Source of the DNA: Alphaproteobacteria bacterium MarineAlpha3_Bin2
GTDB lineage: Bacteria > Pseudomonadota > Alphaproteobacteria > Rhodospirillales > Casp-alpha2
NCBI GenBank assembly: GCA_002938315.1
Contig: PTLL01000004.1
Location: 1 to 64,000, forward strand
Reading direction: 5' to 3'
DNA length: 64,000 bases
The translations under genes were made by a program, and so were the position numbers. Below the pieces are notes generated by a model. It searched no databases and was not told where the DNA came from. It was given only the letters and a program-made list of their open reading frames with translations. Of the stretch, positions 8,439 to 17,300 are shown in pieces (positions within the stretch are counted from its first letter, which is position 1; every line of letters starts with the position of its first letter).

Positions 8439-9307
8439 TGGAGTCTGCCGTGCGCGACCTTGGCCGGCTGGACGGCCCGGTGCTGTGTTTCGGCGGCCCG
8501 TATTCCAACGCCCAGGCGACCGAGGCCTTGTTGGTGGAAGCCCGCACCCGGGGCATTCCGCCTGATCGGGTGATTTGCACTGGCGACGTCGTCGCCTATG
8601 GCGGCGACCCGCAAGCCTGCGTCGATCTTGTCCGTAATGCCGGTATCCAAATGGTAATGGGAAATTGCGAGGAATCGCTGGGATTTAACGCCGACGATTG
8701 CAATTGCGGGTTCGAAAAAGACAGCGACTGCGCGGCGTGGTCCGCCGATTGGTTCACCCATGCGGCTTCGGTTCTGGATGGTGACGCGTTGGCGTGGATG
8801 CGATGCCTGCCCCGCCAATTGCGGTTCTTCCTGGCCGGGCGCAAGATCGCCGTCATCCATGGCGGCGATCAAAACATCTCAGATTATGTCTTCGCCTCAA
8901 CCCCCGATGTGGCCAAGGCCGTTATTTTGGACCGCCTTGATGCCGACGCCGTCATCGGCGGCCATTCGGGGCTGCCGTTCACGCAGGTTCTGGGGCCCCG
9001 ACTTTGGCATAACGCCGGCGCTATCGGCATGCCCGCCAACGACGGTACCCCGCGGGGTTGGTATTCCATCCTTACCGGCAGCGATGACGGAATTGATATT
9101 ACGCTTCATGGTTTGGTCTACGACCATCATGCCGCCGCCCTGGCGATCCGGGCCGTCACCCCGGGCCTGCCCTATGCCCAAACCCTGGAAGACGGATTGT
9201 GGCCGAACATGGCGGTATTGCCCGAAACGGAACACGGCCTTCAGGGCCTTGCCCTCGAGCCCCCACCGGTGCACTGGCCAAATCGACTTACCGTAGCCGC
9301 TGAATAA
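8435..9307 (+). CDS. Metallophosphoesterase-like protein with degenerate metal site
   Basis: A 290-residue protein that follows the calcineurin-like phosphoesterase plan: a first strand/loop at residues 16-25, G-D-V-V-A-Y-G at 50-56, G-N-x-E at 76-79, then V-I-H-G-G and G-G-H-S-G. The first motif, normally D-x-H, reads G21-P-Y23, and the His of G-N-H is C78, so at least two canonical metal or catalytic positions are missing. A Cys-rich insertion (C-N-C-G-F...C) follows near residue 90. It starts with ATGATG inside the radical SAM stop. It may be a divergent enzyme with altered metal binding or a non-catalytic partner of the radical SAM protein. Confidence 0.75.
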   Translation: MMESAVRDLGRLDGPVLCFGGPYSNAQATEALLVEARTRGIPPDRVICTGDVVAYGGDPQACVDLVRNAGIQMVMGNCEESLGFNADDCNCGFEKDSDCAAWSADWFTHAASVLDGDALAWMRCLPRQLRFFLAGRKIAVIHGGDQNISDYVFASTPDVAKAVILDRLDADAVIGGHSGLPFTQVLGPRLWHNAGAIGMPANDGTPRGWYSILTGSDDGIDITLHGLVYDHHAAALAIRAVTPGLPYAQTLEDGLWPNMAVLPETEHGLQGLALEPPPVHWPNRLTVAAE

Positions 9308-9466
9308 CTCCAATAACGCATGGTATTCCTTTGAAATTTATACAGTTTTACGGTTTTTCCGAATGGGGCTGGAAAAATACCCTGCTAGGCATAAGTATAG
9401 GGGGCTCCAGGCGGTGAATTTGTTGCCGCCGAAACAGCCAATCTAAAGCCACCGGGAAGAGTTGGA

Positions 9467-9874
9467 ATGACCGAGCCATACACCTACGCTGAAACTACCA
9501 GCGCCATCACCATCACCGTCGAGCCGTTTTACCTGGATGAACAGTCCGAGCCGTCGGAAGGCCATTTTGTGTGGGCCTATCACGTCCGCATTGAAAACAA
9601 CGGTCAGGAAACGGTGCAATTGATGACGCGGCACTGGCGGATCACTGATTCGCTGGGCAACGTCCAGGAGGTTCGCGGCGACGGCGTGATCGGGGAGCAA
9701 CCGGTTCTGCCGCCCGGCGAGTCCTTTGAATACACCTCCGGCACGCCCTTGAACACGCCGTCGGGGATTATGGCCGGTACCTATCAGATGGAAACCAACC
9801 GGGGCAAATGTTTTGAAGTCATTATTCCCGCCTTTTCCCTTGATAGTCCCCATCAGGCCGGGCAGATCCATTAA
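9467..9874 (+). CDS. apaG: ApaG/CorD family protein
   Basis: A 135-residue single-domain beta-sandwich protein of the ApaG family. Typical features are H-F-V-W-A-Y-H-V-R-I-E-N, the L-M-T-R-H-W-R-I-T-D segment, the V-x-G-x-G-V-I-G-E-Q-P loop and the Y-x-S-G-x-P-L-x-T-P-S-G turn. ApaG has been linked to Co2+/Mg2+ resistance, and an ApaG domain is found in some F-box proteins; its biochemical role is unsettled. The ATG follows a purine-rich GGGAAGAG. folE starts 18 bp after its stop, so the pair may be cotranscribed. Confidence 0.93.
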   Translation: MTEPYTYAETTSAITITVEPFYLDEQSEPSEGHFVWAYHVRIENNGQETVQLMTRHWRITDSLGNVQEVRGDGVIGEQPVLPPGESFEYTSGTPLNTPSGIMAGTYQMETNRGKCFEVIIPAFSLDSPHQAGQIH

Positions 9875-9892
9875 TCGCGACGGAATGATCCC

Positions 9893-10603
9893 ATGAACAA
9901 GCCCATTTCTACGAACAAGCCACTGAAAGTAGTGGACGGCGAGACCGACGCAAGTCTCACCCCGGATATCACCCTCGACGACGACTGCGGACCGATCGAA
10001 CCCGTCGCCGACAAACCCAGCCGGGAGGAGGCCGAGGACGCCATTCGAACCCTGATCAAGTGGGCCGGCGACGATCCCGAACGCGCGGGGCTTTTGGACA
10101 CTCCCGCCCGCGTGGTGCGATCCTATGAGGAATTTTTCGACGGCTATGAGTCGTGCCCAAGAACCATTCTGACCCGCACCTTCGATGAAACCGACGGCTA
10201 TGACGAAATCGTTTTGTTGCGCGACATCCGTTTCGAATCCCATTGCGAACACCACATGGCGCCGATTGTCGGTAAAGCCCATGTCGCCTATTTGCCGCGG
10301 CACCGGGTCGTCGGTATTTCCAAGCTGGCCCGGTTGGTCGAAATTTTTGCCAAGCGCCTTCAGATCCAGGAAAAAATGACGGCTCAGATCGCCAACACCA
10401 TCAATGGCGTTTTAGAGCCCCGCGGTGTTGCCGTGGTGATCGAGGCGGCGCATCATTGCATGACCACCCGGGGCATCCATAAACCGGGGGCAACCATGGT
10501 CACCAGCCGCATGCTCGGCGCCTTCCGGGACGACCCTTCGACGCGGCGGGAGTTTTTATCGATGATCGGTAATCCGTCCACGGACGGGACCTCCTTCGGC
10601 TGA
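9893..10603 (+). CDS. folE: GTP cyclohydrolase I
   Basis: A 236-residue enzyme catalysing GTP to 7,8-dihydroneopterin triphosphate, the first step of tetrahydrofolate (and queuosine precursor) synthesis. Zinc ligands are C118 and H121 in C-E-H-H-M-A-P and C189 in H-H-C-M-T-T-R-G. The block G-K-A-H-V-A-Y-L-P and the G-I-S-K-L-A-R tract are canonical. The first 40 residues are a non-conserved acidic extension typical of longer alphaproteobacterial FolE. It lies 18 bp after apaG. Confidence 0.97.
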   Translation: MNKPISTNKPLKVVDGETDASLTPDITLDDDCGPIEPVADKPSREEAEDAIRTLIKWAGDDPERAGLLDTPARVVRSYEEFFDGYESCPRTILTRTFDETDGYDEIVLLRDIRFESHCEHHMAPIVGKAHVAYLPRHRVVGISKLARLVEIFAKRLQIQEKMTAQIANTINGVLEPRGVAVVIEAAHHCMTTRGIHKPGATMVTSRMLGAFRDDPSTRREFLSMIGNPSTDGTSFG

Positions 10604-10687
10604 ACCGACACCGGCAAAACCCGAAACCCCACTTTATCCTCACTTGACCCTGAAACCTCTACGGGTTTACTGAACTGGGGGACACAT

Positions 10688-12133
10688 ATGGATTTCCGGC
10701 CTATCTTCCTGGTTATCGGCATTCTGCTGGCGACGCTGGCGTTGGTGATGTTAATCCCGGCCTTGGTCGATGCCTTTACCGGCCACTCCGATTGGGAGGT
10801 ATTCGCCATTTCGTCCGGCGTGACTTTGTTCGTCGGCGTTGCCATGGCGCTGACCAGCCGCGCCGGGGCCATGCGCCTGACCATCCGCCAAGCTTTTGCC
10901 ATGACCACGCTAAGCTGGCTGACGATGACCTTTTTTGCCTCGCTGCCGTTCATTTATTCAAGCCTGGGTCTGAACTTCACCGATGCCTTTTTCGAGGCCA
11001 TGTCGGGGATCACCACCACCGGATCAACCGTGATCACCGATCTTGATAATGCGCCTAAGGGGATTTTGCTTTGGCGGGCGTTGCTGCAATGGCTGGGCGG
11101 CATCGGTATTATCGTCATGGCCATTGCCGTTTTACCGATGCTGAAGGTTGGCGGCATGCAGTTATTCCGCATGGAAAGTTCCGATCAATCGGAAAAAGCC
11201 CTGCCCCGCGCCGCCCAGGTCGCGACGGCCATCGGCGTCATTTATTTACTGCTATCCGGTGCCTGCGCCGGCGCCTATTGGCTGGCCGGCATGTCCGGCT
11301 TCGATGCCTTCGCGCACGCCATGACCACCATCGCCACGGGCGGATTTTCCACCGTCAACGCCTCGATCGGGCATTTTAACAATGCCACCATCGACACCAT
11401 TGCCGTTGTCGGCATGATCATCGGCTCGTTACCGTTCATCTTGTACCTGAAGACCCTGCAAGGCGATTTCCGGGCGCTTTTTTCCGACACCCAGGTGCAA
11501 ATGTTCCTGTCATTGGTCAGCGTGGTGGTGATCATGGCGGCCGGGTGGTTGTGGCTTAAAAACGGTCTCGGCCCCATTTTGGCGCTGCGTTTTGCGACCT
11601 TTAATATTGTTTCCATTATCACCGGCACCGGCTACACCACTTCCGATTTTAGCCTGTGGGGCAGCTTCGCGTTGCCGATTTTCTTTTTCATCATGTTCAT
11701 CGGCGGCTGTGCCGGGTCGACCACCTGCGGGATCAAGATTTTCCGGTTCCAGGTATTATACGCCGCAGCGCGCAGCCAGATTCACCACCTGTTGCAGCCG
11801 CACGGGGTTTTCGTCCCCCAATACAACCGGCGTCCCATTTCAGATGAAGTCATCGTTTCGGTGTTGAGCTTCTTCTTTATGTGGTTCATGTCGTTCGGCT
11901 TGTTAGCGCTGGGGTTGGGGATGCTGGGGCTGGATTTCCTAACCGCCTTTTCCGCCGCCGCGACCTCCATTTCCAACGTTGGCCCTGCCTTGGGCCCCAT
12001 CGTCGGGCCATCGGGCACCTTCCAGGTGCTGCCCGACGCCGCCAAATGGCTGTTGGCGGGCGGCATGCTGTTGGGCCGGTTGGAACTGTTTACGGTAATT
12101 GTGCTGTTCAGCCGCTCGTTCTGGCGGGGGTAG
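10688..12133 (+). CDS. trkH: Trk-type potassium uptake membrane subunit TrkH
   Basis: A 481-residue polytopic membrane protein of the TrkH/KtrB superfamily. Four pore-loop segments with selectivity-filter glycines can be picked out: T-T-T-G-S-T, I-A-T-G-G-F, T-G-T-G-Y-T and I-S-N-V-G-P, and the conserved G-G-C-A-G-S-T-T-C-G-I-K loop is present. TrkH works with the cytoplasmic NAD-binding TrkA, which is not encoded here. The ATG follows GGGGG at short spacing. The gene is separated from folE by 84 bp and stands alone on the plus strand. Confidence 0.95.
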   Translation: MDFRPIFLVIGILLATLALVMLIPALVDAFTGHSDWEVFAISSGVTLFVGVAMALTSRAGAMRLTIRQAFAMTTLSWLTMTFFASLPFIYSSLGLNFTDAFFEAMSGITTTGSTVITDLDNAPKGILLWRALLQWLGGIGIIVMAIAVLPMLKVGGMQLFRMESSDQSEKALPRAAQVATAIGVIYLLLSGACAGAYWLAGMSGFDAFAHAMTTIATGGFSTVNASIGHFNNATIDTIAVVGMIIGSLPFILYLKTLQGDFRALFSDTQVQMFLSLVSVVVIMAAGWLWLKNGLGPILALRFATFNIVSIITGTGYTTSDFSLWGSFALPIFFFIMFIGGCAGSTTCGIKIFRFQVLYAAARSQIHHLLQPHGVFVPQYNRRPISDEVIVSVLSFFFMWFMSFGLLALGLGMLGLDFLTAFSAAATSISNVGPALGPIVGPSGTFQVLPDAAKWLLAGGMLLGRLELFTVIVLFSRSFWRG

Positions 12134-12145
12134 AGCAAAACCCGA

Positions 12146-12163
12146 GCAAATGGCCTCATTTGC
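12146..12163. terminator. Hairpin between convergent trkH and lipoprotein genes
   Basis: GCAAATG and CATTTGC form a perfect 7-bp stem around a GCCT loop in the 57-bp gap between two convergent genes. There is no clear T-run on either side, so it is at best a weak bidirectional terminator. Confidence 0.35.
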
Positions 12164-12190
12164 GACGACGAAATTGGGGTTAAACTACCC

Positions 12191-12781
12191 CTAGCGCAGC
12201 CAGGCGACCAAGTGTTTGCGAATATTCTCTTCCATTACCTTGTCGAAATCCCGCACCAAGGCATCGGTCAACTCGAACCAAAGGCGTTCGCGCTTGTTGA
12301 TGGAGGCGTCCTCGCGAATGGTTGAAAACCGGGTCGCTTGCGCAATGGTGTGGCCGCTAGCCTCGCCATTGGTAACCTCCAGGCGGGCCTGGACGGTCAT
12401 GTCGTAGCGCTGCGATTGCTGCTTGGTGAAGGTGGCGGTGAGGCCGGTCTTTCTTTGAAGTTGCACTTCAATGGCGGTCGCGTTGAGGATAACCAGCCGT
12501 GCCGTGCCGGAACGGCCGACGGTCCTGAACCTGTCCTTGGCCCATTGCTTCAGCGCCTTGACGGGCGGCGTCGGGAAAAGATGTTCGACGTTGGGCGGCC
12601 TCAAGGGCGCCTGGTATTGGGAGACGACCTCGAACTTAGCAACGTTCAGCTTGATTGGCTTTAGGTGCGCGAAGGTTAAGTCAGGAAAGGTCTCTACATG
12701 AACGAGCGTTTCACAGCCCAACAGCCCCAATGGCAGGAACGCCAATATCAGCGGCGCGAATATACGGTGGAATCGAATCAT
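12191..12781 (-). CDS. Predicted lipoprotein of unknown function
   Basis: A 196-residue protein with a signal sequence ending in the lipobox L-G-L-L-G-C (Cys at about residue 23), so it is likely lipid-anchored at the membrane. The mature part has no motif I recognise. It contains an alternating-strand region (about residues 85-150) with a T-A-T-F-T-K-Q-Q-S-Q-R-Y stretch reminiscent of lipoproteins with an LptE/DUF330-like fold, but this is not firm. It begins 8 bp downstream of the argF stop on the same strand and may share its transcript. Confidence 0.75.
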   Translation of the reverse strand: MIRFHRIFAPLILAFLPLGLLGCETLVHVETFPDLTFAHLKPIKLNVAKFEVVSQYQAPLRPPNVEHLFPTPPVKALKQWAKDRFRTVGRSGTARLVILNATAIEVQLQRKTGLTATFTKQQSQRYDMTVQARLEVTNGEASGHTIAQATRFSTIREDASINKRERLWFELTDALVRDFDKVMEENIRKHLVAWLR

Positions 12782-12789
12782 CCCCTATT

Positions 12790-13701
12790 CTACCCCAAAC
12801 ACCAGGCAAGAATACCCTTCTGTGCATGCAGCCGGTTTTCGGCCTCGTCCCAGATTACCGATTGGGGGCCGTCCATGACCTCGTCGGTGACTTCCTCACC
12901 CCGGTGCGCCGGCAGGCAATGCATGAACAGCGCGTCCGCCTTGGCACCCGCCATCAGCGCCTGATCGACCCGGAAAGGTTCCAGCAACTTCATCCGCGCA
13001 TCGGCGTCGGCATCGCCCATGGACACCCAGGTGTCGGCGTTGACCAGATCGGCGCCATCGACGGCGGCGGCGGCATCATCGGTGACGGTAATGTCGCCGC
13101 CTTCGCTCACAGCCCATTGCAAAATTTCGGGGGCAGGCTTGAGCGAATCGGGGCACGCGAGGCGCAACGTAAACCCGAACCGGACGGCGGCGTGGATCCA
13201 GCTGTTGGCGACATTGTTACCGTCTCCGGACCAGGCCACGACCCGGCCCTTAATGGGGCCACGATGTTCTTCATAGGTCATCACGTCGGCCATGATTTGG
13301 CACGGATGCGAATAATTCGTCAGCCCATTGATGACCGGCACCGTGGCATAGGCTTCCAGGTCTTCCAGTTTTTTCGGATCATCGGTGCGGATCATGATGG
13401 CGTCAGCGTACCGGGATAGCACGCGGGCGGTATCGGCAATGGATTCGCCGCGGCCCAATTGCGATTCGGCGTCGCTCATCACCACCACCTGGCCGCCCAG
13501 GTGCTGCATGCCGACTTGAAACGACACCCGGGTCCGAGTCGACGGCTTCTCGAAGATCATCACCAGGGTCTTGCCGGCGAATACCGGTTTTGAGACACCG
13601 TCTGCATGCGCGCGCTTAAGGCTGCCGGCCAAATCCAGAATGTCCCGCAAGGTCTTGGTATCGAAGCGGTCAAGGTCGAGAAAATGCTTCACGGCCGTCA
13701 T
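12790..13701 (-). CDS. argF: Ornithine carbamoyltransferase
   Basis: A 303-residue enzyme that makes citrulline from carbamoyl phosphate and ornithine. The carbamoyl-phosphate motif S-T-R-T-R is near residue 55, the ornithine loop D-A-x-x-x-M-G is visible near residue 225 (W-V-S-M-G-D), and H-C-L-P-A-H-R-G is near residue 265. Its ATG shares one base with the stop of argD (TAATG), so the two are translationally coupled in an argD-argF pair, as in many alphaproteobacteria. Confidence 0.97.
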   Translation of the reverse strand: MTAVKHFLDLDRFDTKTLRDILDLAGSLKRAHADGVSKPVFAGKTLVMIFEKPSTRTRVSFQVGMQHLGGQVVVMSDAESQLGRGESIADTARVLSRYADAIMIRTDDPKKLEDLEAYATVPVINGLTNYSHPCQIMADVMTYEEHRGPIKGRVVAWSGDGNNVANSWIHAAVRFGFTLRLACPDSLKPAPEILQWAVSEGGDITVTDDAAAAVDGADLVNADTWVSMGDADADARMKLLEPFRVDQALMAGAKADALFMHCLPAHRGEEVTDEVMDGPQSVIWDEAENRLHAQKGILAWCLG

Positions 13702-14873
13702 TACGCGTCCAATTCGCCTGCCGCCTTGTCGATGATGGCGATGGCTTCATCGACGTGGCTGTCCTCGATAATCAACGGCGGCACCAAACGAACGACGTTT
13801 TCGCCCGCCGCCACCGTCAGCAGCCCGCCTTCGGTCAGCTTGGCAACAACATCCATATTGGTGGGAACGCATTTCAGCCCCACCATCAGCCCCGAACCGC
13901 TGATGCCCTCGAACACCGTTGGGTGATTGACGGCGATCTCTTCCAGGCGCTGCCATAGCCGCTTGGCGATGGCGTTGGCCTTGTCCAGAAATCCTGTTTC
14001 CAGAACCACGTCGAGGACCGCATTGCCGACCGCCATGGCCAGCGGGTTGCCGCCAAAGGTGGACCCGTGGCTGCCCGCGGTAAGCGCCGACGCCGGGCCT
14101 TCCTTGGCAAGGCAGGCGCCGATCGGAAAGCCGCCGCCCAGTCCCTTGGCCGAAGCCAGAATATCGGGTTCGATCCCGGCCCATTCATGGGCAAACAGCT
14201 TGCCGGTCCGCCCGATGCCGGTTTGAACCTCGTCCAAGATCAACAGCACCCCAAATTCATCGGCGAGGGCGCGCGCCCCTTTCAGGTAGTCCTTGGACAG
14301 CGCCCGGATGCCGCCTTCGCCCTGGACCGGTTCGATCAACAGGGCGGCGGTCTCGGGACCGACCGCGGCGCGCATCTCGTTGAGGTTGTCGAAGGCGACT
14401 TGGTCGAAGCCGTCGACCACTGGGCCGAACCCGGCCAAGTGTTTTTCCTGGCCGCCGGCGGCGATCATCGCCAGCGTGCGGCCGTGGAAAGCGCCCTCGC
14501 AGGTGATCACCCGGAAGCGTTCCGGGTGGCCCTGGTCGCTTTGGTATTTGCGCGCCATCTTGACCGAGGTTTCCACCGCCTCGGCGCCGGAATTGATGAA
14601 CACCACACTATCGGCAAACGATGCCGCGACCAGCCGTTCGGCCAGACGCGTCTGTTCCGGAATCTGATACAGGTTGGAGCAATGCCAAAGCTGCCCGGCT
14701 TGGCGGGTCAGCGCCTCGACCAGGTGCGGGTGGCAGTGGCCCAGGCAGGTCACCGCGATACCGCCGCCGAAGTCCAGATAGCGGGTGCCGTCGGAAGCAT
14801 ACAGGTACACCCCCTCGCCTTTTTCGAAAGCAATATCGGCCCTGGCGTAATTGGCCATAACGGGTGAAATCAT
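13701..14873 (-). CDS. argD: Acetylornithine aminotransferase
   Basis: A 390-residue class III PLP aminotransferase. Seen in sequence are [11 protein letters not shown] near the N terminus, the cofactor aspartate region [14 protein letters not shown] and the PLP-binding lysine in [12 protein letters not shown] chose the ATG at 14873, which has GGAGAG nine bases upstream, over an in-frame extension to 14939. It transfers the amino group to N-acetylglutamate semialdehyde in arginine synthesis and may also serve lysine synthesis as succinyl-DAP aminotransferase, consistent with dapD/dapE elsewhere in the window. Confidence 0.95.
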   Translation of the reverse strand: MISPVMANYARADIAFEKGEGVYLYASDGTRYLDFGGGIAVTCLGHCHPHLVEALTRQAGQLWHCSNLYQIPEQTRLAERLVAASFADSVVFINSGAEAVETSVKMARKYQSDQGHPERFRVITCEGAFHGRTLAMIAAGGQEKHLAGFGPVVDGFDQVAFDNLNEMRAAVGPETAALLIEPVQGEGGIRALSKDYLKGARALADEFGVLLILDEVQTGIGRTGKLFAHEWAGIEPDILASAKGLGGGFPIGACLAKEGPASALTAGSHGSTFGGNPLAMAVGNAVLDVVLETGFLDKANAIAKRLWQRLEEIAVNHPTVFEGISGSGLMVGLKCVPTNMDVVAKLTEGGLLTVAAGENVVRLVPPLIIEDSHVDEAIAIIDKAAGELDA

Positions 14874-14997
14874 CGGAACTGCTCTCCAATCGCTGTGGCG
14901 GCCCGCCGAAACAGGCCCCGGTCCAAGGAAAGCGGCCAAGTATCTTTATCCGGACTTAACCTGTCAACGCCCGCCTCTATAAGGTGTCGCGTCGGGT

Positions 14998-15807
14998 TTA
15001 CGCCTTTAGCCGGTACCCGGACTTGAACATCCAGGTGCACAGCGCCCAAAGACAGGCATTTACACCGGCCATGATGACAAGACCGGCCATGATGTTGCCG
15101 TCGGCGTGGCCGGTGAAGCCATAGCGCATCCCGTCGATCATATAAAAGAAAGGATTGAAATGGGCGGCGAGTTGGGCCTTCTCGGGCAACCGCTGGATGG
15201 AATAAAAGGTGCCCGACAGGAACGACAGCGGCGTAATAATAAAATTGGTGACCGCCGCGATGTGATCGAATTTTTCCGACCAGATGCCGCCGATCGTGCC
15301 CAGTAACGCCAACATCAGCGACGCCATGAAGCCGTGGTAGAAAACGAAGCCCCAGTGCTGGATATCGATGTCGACGAAAAAGCTCATCGCCACGGCAACG
15401 ACAACGCCCACCGAAATGCCTCTGGAAACGCCGCCCATGGTAATACCGAAAACCAACTCATGGGCGGTGAACGGCGGCATCAGGGTATCGATGATGTTGC
15501 CCTGAATTTTGGAAATCATGATCGATGACGACGTGTTGGCGAAGGCATTCTGGACAATGGACATGACGATCAGCCCCGGCGCCAGGAATTCCATGAACGG
15601 AATGCCGGCGACGGTCCTGACCGTGCCGCCTAGCGCCAGCGTGAATACCGCCAGAAATAGCAGCGTCGTCACCACCGGCGCCATCAAGGTCTGCGTATAG
15701 ACCTTCACGAAGCGCCGGACCTCGCGCAGGTAAAGGGTCCACAGCCCGATCCAGTTGACCGCGCCCATGGGGGTGATGGTTGGGGGAGATATCTTCTGAT
15801 CAGTCAT
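14998..15807 (-). CDS. ABC-2 type transporter permease
   Basis: A 269-residue membrane protein with about six transmembrane segments and the ABC-2 signature region near F-x-P-x-Y-x-I-D-G-M-R-Y-G-F-T-G, matching the YadH/NodJ/DrrB-type permeases that export lipids, polysaccharides or drugs. Segment order and length are normal. The ATG at 15807 is preferred over a TTG at 15840. No ABC ATPase gene is adjacent, so its nucleotide-binding partner must be elsewhere. It is divergent from recX with a 42-bp gap. Confidence 0.88.
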   Translation of the reverse strand: MTDQKISPPTITPMGAVNWIGLWTLYLREVRRFVKVYTQTLMAPVVTTLLFLAVFTLALGGTVRTVAGIPFMEFLAPGLIVMSIVQNAFANTSSSIMISKIQGNIIDTLMPPFTAHELVFGITMGGVSRGISVGVVVAVAMSFFVDIDIQHWGFVFYHGFMASLMLALLGTIGGIWSEKFDHIAAVTNFIITPLSFLSGTFYSIQRLPEKAQLAAHFNPFFYMIDGMRYGFTGHADGNIMAGLVIMAGVNACLWALCTWMFKSGYRLKA

Positions 15808-15849
15808 GATGCCTGGATATATACGCCCGGCGCGTGACAATATCCAACC

Positions 15850-16431
15850 ATGAAGGATCGCGAAGAAAATAAAATCGAGAAGCGGAAAAAACGCAACCCC
15901 CGCAAGGTGACGCCGAAATATCTGGACAACGCGGCGCTGTATTACCTGTCCCGGTATGCCACATCGGCGGAAAACCTACGCCGCGTGATGATGCGCAAGA
16001 TACACCGCTCGGCCAACCACCACGGCACCGACGTTGAGGACGGCATCGCCCTGCTTGAGGCTATGATCGCGCGGTATTTAGACTCCGGCCTGCTCGATGA
16101 CGGGGCCTATGCCAAAGCCAGGGCAGCCAGCCTGCACCGATGGGGCAATTCCGCGCGGGTGATAACTGGAAAGCTCAGGCAAAAGGGCGTCGGCAACGAT
16201 GACATTGCCGGCGCCCTCCAGGCGCTGAGCGAGGAAGATCACGATCCCGAATGGGCCGCCGCCGTCATGGTCGCCAAACGCCGGCGCCTGGGCCCCTTCG
16301 CGACCCAAAAAACGACCGAGGAGACACGCGAAAAGCACTTGGCGGCGCTGGCCCGGGCCGGGTTTTCCTATGACATCGCCCGGCGGGTTATTGACGCGGA
16401 AAGCGAAGAAGACCTTGAACAACCGTCCTAG
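15850..16431 (+). CDS. recX: RecX family regulatory protein
   Basis: A 193-residue basic protein made of tandem three-helix RecX repeats (clear at about residues 28-60, 75-115 and 140-180), with the usual A-L-Y-Y-L-S-R-Y-x-x-S and K-L-R-Q-K-G-V patterns. RecX modulates RecA filaments. The very basic first 20 residues are an extension often seen in alphaproteobacterial members. recA is not in the window. The start is an ATG 42 bp from the divergent ABC permease. Confidence 0.85.
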   Translation: MKDREENKIEKRKKRNPRKVTPKYLDNAALYYLSRYATSAENLRRVMMRKIHRSANHHGTDVEDGIALLEAMIARYLDSGLLDDGAYAKARAASLHRWGNSARVITGKLRQKGVGNDDIAGALQALSEEDHDPEWAAAVMVAKRRRLGPFATQKTTEETREKHLAALARAGFSYDIARRVIDAESEEDLEQPS

Positions 16432-16518
16432 CCGATTAGGTTGGACTTCAGATTAAAAAATCTTCGAGGAGATTAACAAGAGGCGAGGAGCGGCTATGCC
16501 GCGACAGGGAGATTGAAT

Positions 16519-16857
16519 TTGACCACTATTTATCACAATCCACGATGCTCAAAATCCCGCCAGACGCTGGCGTTGTTGGACGAACGCGGCATTGAGCCGG
16601 ACATTATCGAATACCTGGTGACGCCGCCCAGCATTGAGGAATTGACCAACATCCTGGCCATGTTGGGCCTTGGCCCCCGCAATCTCCTGCGTAAGAAGGA
16701 CGCCAAGGAAGCCGGCCTCGACGATCCCGGCCTCGACGACGCGGCGCTTATCAAGGCCATGGTCGCCAACCCCATTGTCATCGAGCGCCCCATTGTCATC
16801 AACAATGGCAAGGCGGCGTTGGGCCGGCCACCGGAAAGCATCGCCGAGATTCTTTAA
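16519..16857 (+). CDS. arsC: ArsC-type arsenate reductase (glutaredoxin-dependent)
   Basis: A 112-residue thioredoxin-fold protein. The catalytic motif H-N-P-R-C-S-K-S-R is at the N terminus, and the three arginines used to bind arsenate can be placed (R-N-L-L-R-K-K, I-E-R-P-I and G-R-P-P-E). No ATG fits. A TTG at 16519 lies 6 bases after GGAGA, while another TTG at 16513 abuts that site, so 16519 is chosen. A six-codon ATG...TGA minicistron (16496-16516) overlaps the start region. There is no arsenic operon around it, so a general thiol-redox role is possible. Confidence 0.88.
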   Translation: MTTIYHNPRCSKSRQTLALLDERGIEPDIIEYLVTPPSIEELTNILAMLGLGPRNLLRKKDAKEAGLDDPGLDDAALIKAMVANPIVIERPIVINNGKAALGRPPESIAEIL

Positions 16858-16967
16858 ACGCTTGCGGAAACCTGATGAAAAGCTGAAGGAAAACAAGGCC
16901 GCCGTTGACGTTCTGAGGCCATCAATTCACTATGGGCTAATATTCTTGTATGCGCCGGGTTCCTTGA

Positions 16968-17289
16968 ACAAAGAGAGAGAGGAGCCCGCCCCTGGGAGAG
17001 ACTAAGGCTGACGATCAAGCGTCCAATAAACCCAAGCGCACCCTCAGCGCCACCCTGACGCCGGTCTCCGACACACCCGCGCCTGCGCCGGCCCCGGCCC
17101 CGCAAACACCAACGGCGGAACAGGTCGCCACGTGGCAGGCGCTGGATGTTGGGACGCGAAGACAGCCCCTGGTACCCGACGCTGCGCCTGTTCCGCCAAC
17201 CCGCCCCCGGCGACTGGACGACGGTATTCGAAAACCTGCGCCGGTCGCTGACCGGACTGGCCGCGAGCACCAAGGCCGCCGACAACTAA
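16968..17289 (+). pseudogene. Frameshifted gene relic with a glycosyltransferase-like C-terminal tail
   Basis: Read in frame from 16968 to about 17151, the DNA encodes a Lys/Pro/Ala-rich stretch ending in W-Q-A-L-D-V-G. From 17149 a +1 shifted frame continues with R-E-D-S-P-W-Y-P-T-L-R-L-F-R-Q and ends at TAA 17289. The S-P-W-Y-P-x-x-R-L-F-R-Q segment resembles the end of TPR-containing glycosyltransferase-like proteins. A strong ribosome-binding site (GAGAGGAG, 16977-16984) precedes it, but the only in-frame start nearby is CTG 16992. I read it as a decayed or frameshifted short gene; a base-calling error is also possible. Confidence 0.35.
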
Positions 17290-17300
17290 AAGCAAACCCG

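Noticed and set aside
12655-13419. 254-codon plus-strand ORF across argF
   Set aside because: Antisense to argF, which has clear motifs; its translation is His/Gly/Asp-rich shadow sequence.
14067-14867. 266-codon plus-strand ORF across argD
   Set aside because: Antisense to argD with its PLP-lysine motif; no independent support.
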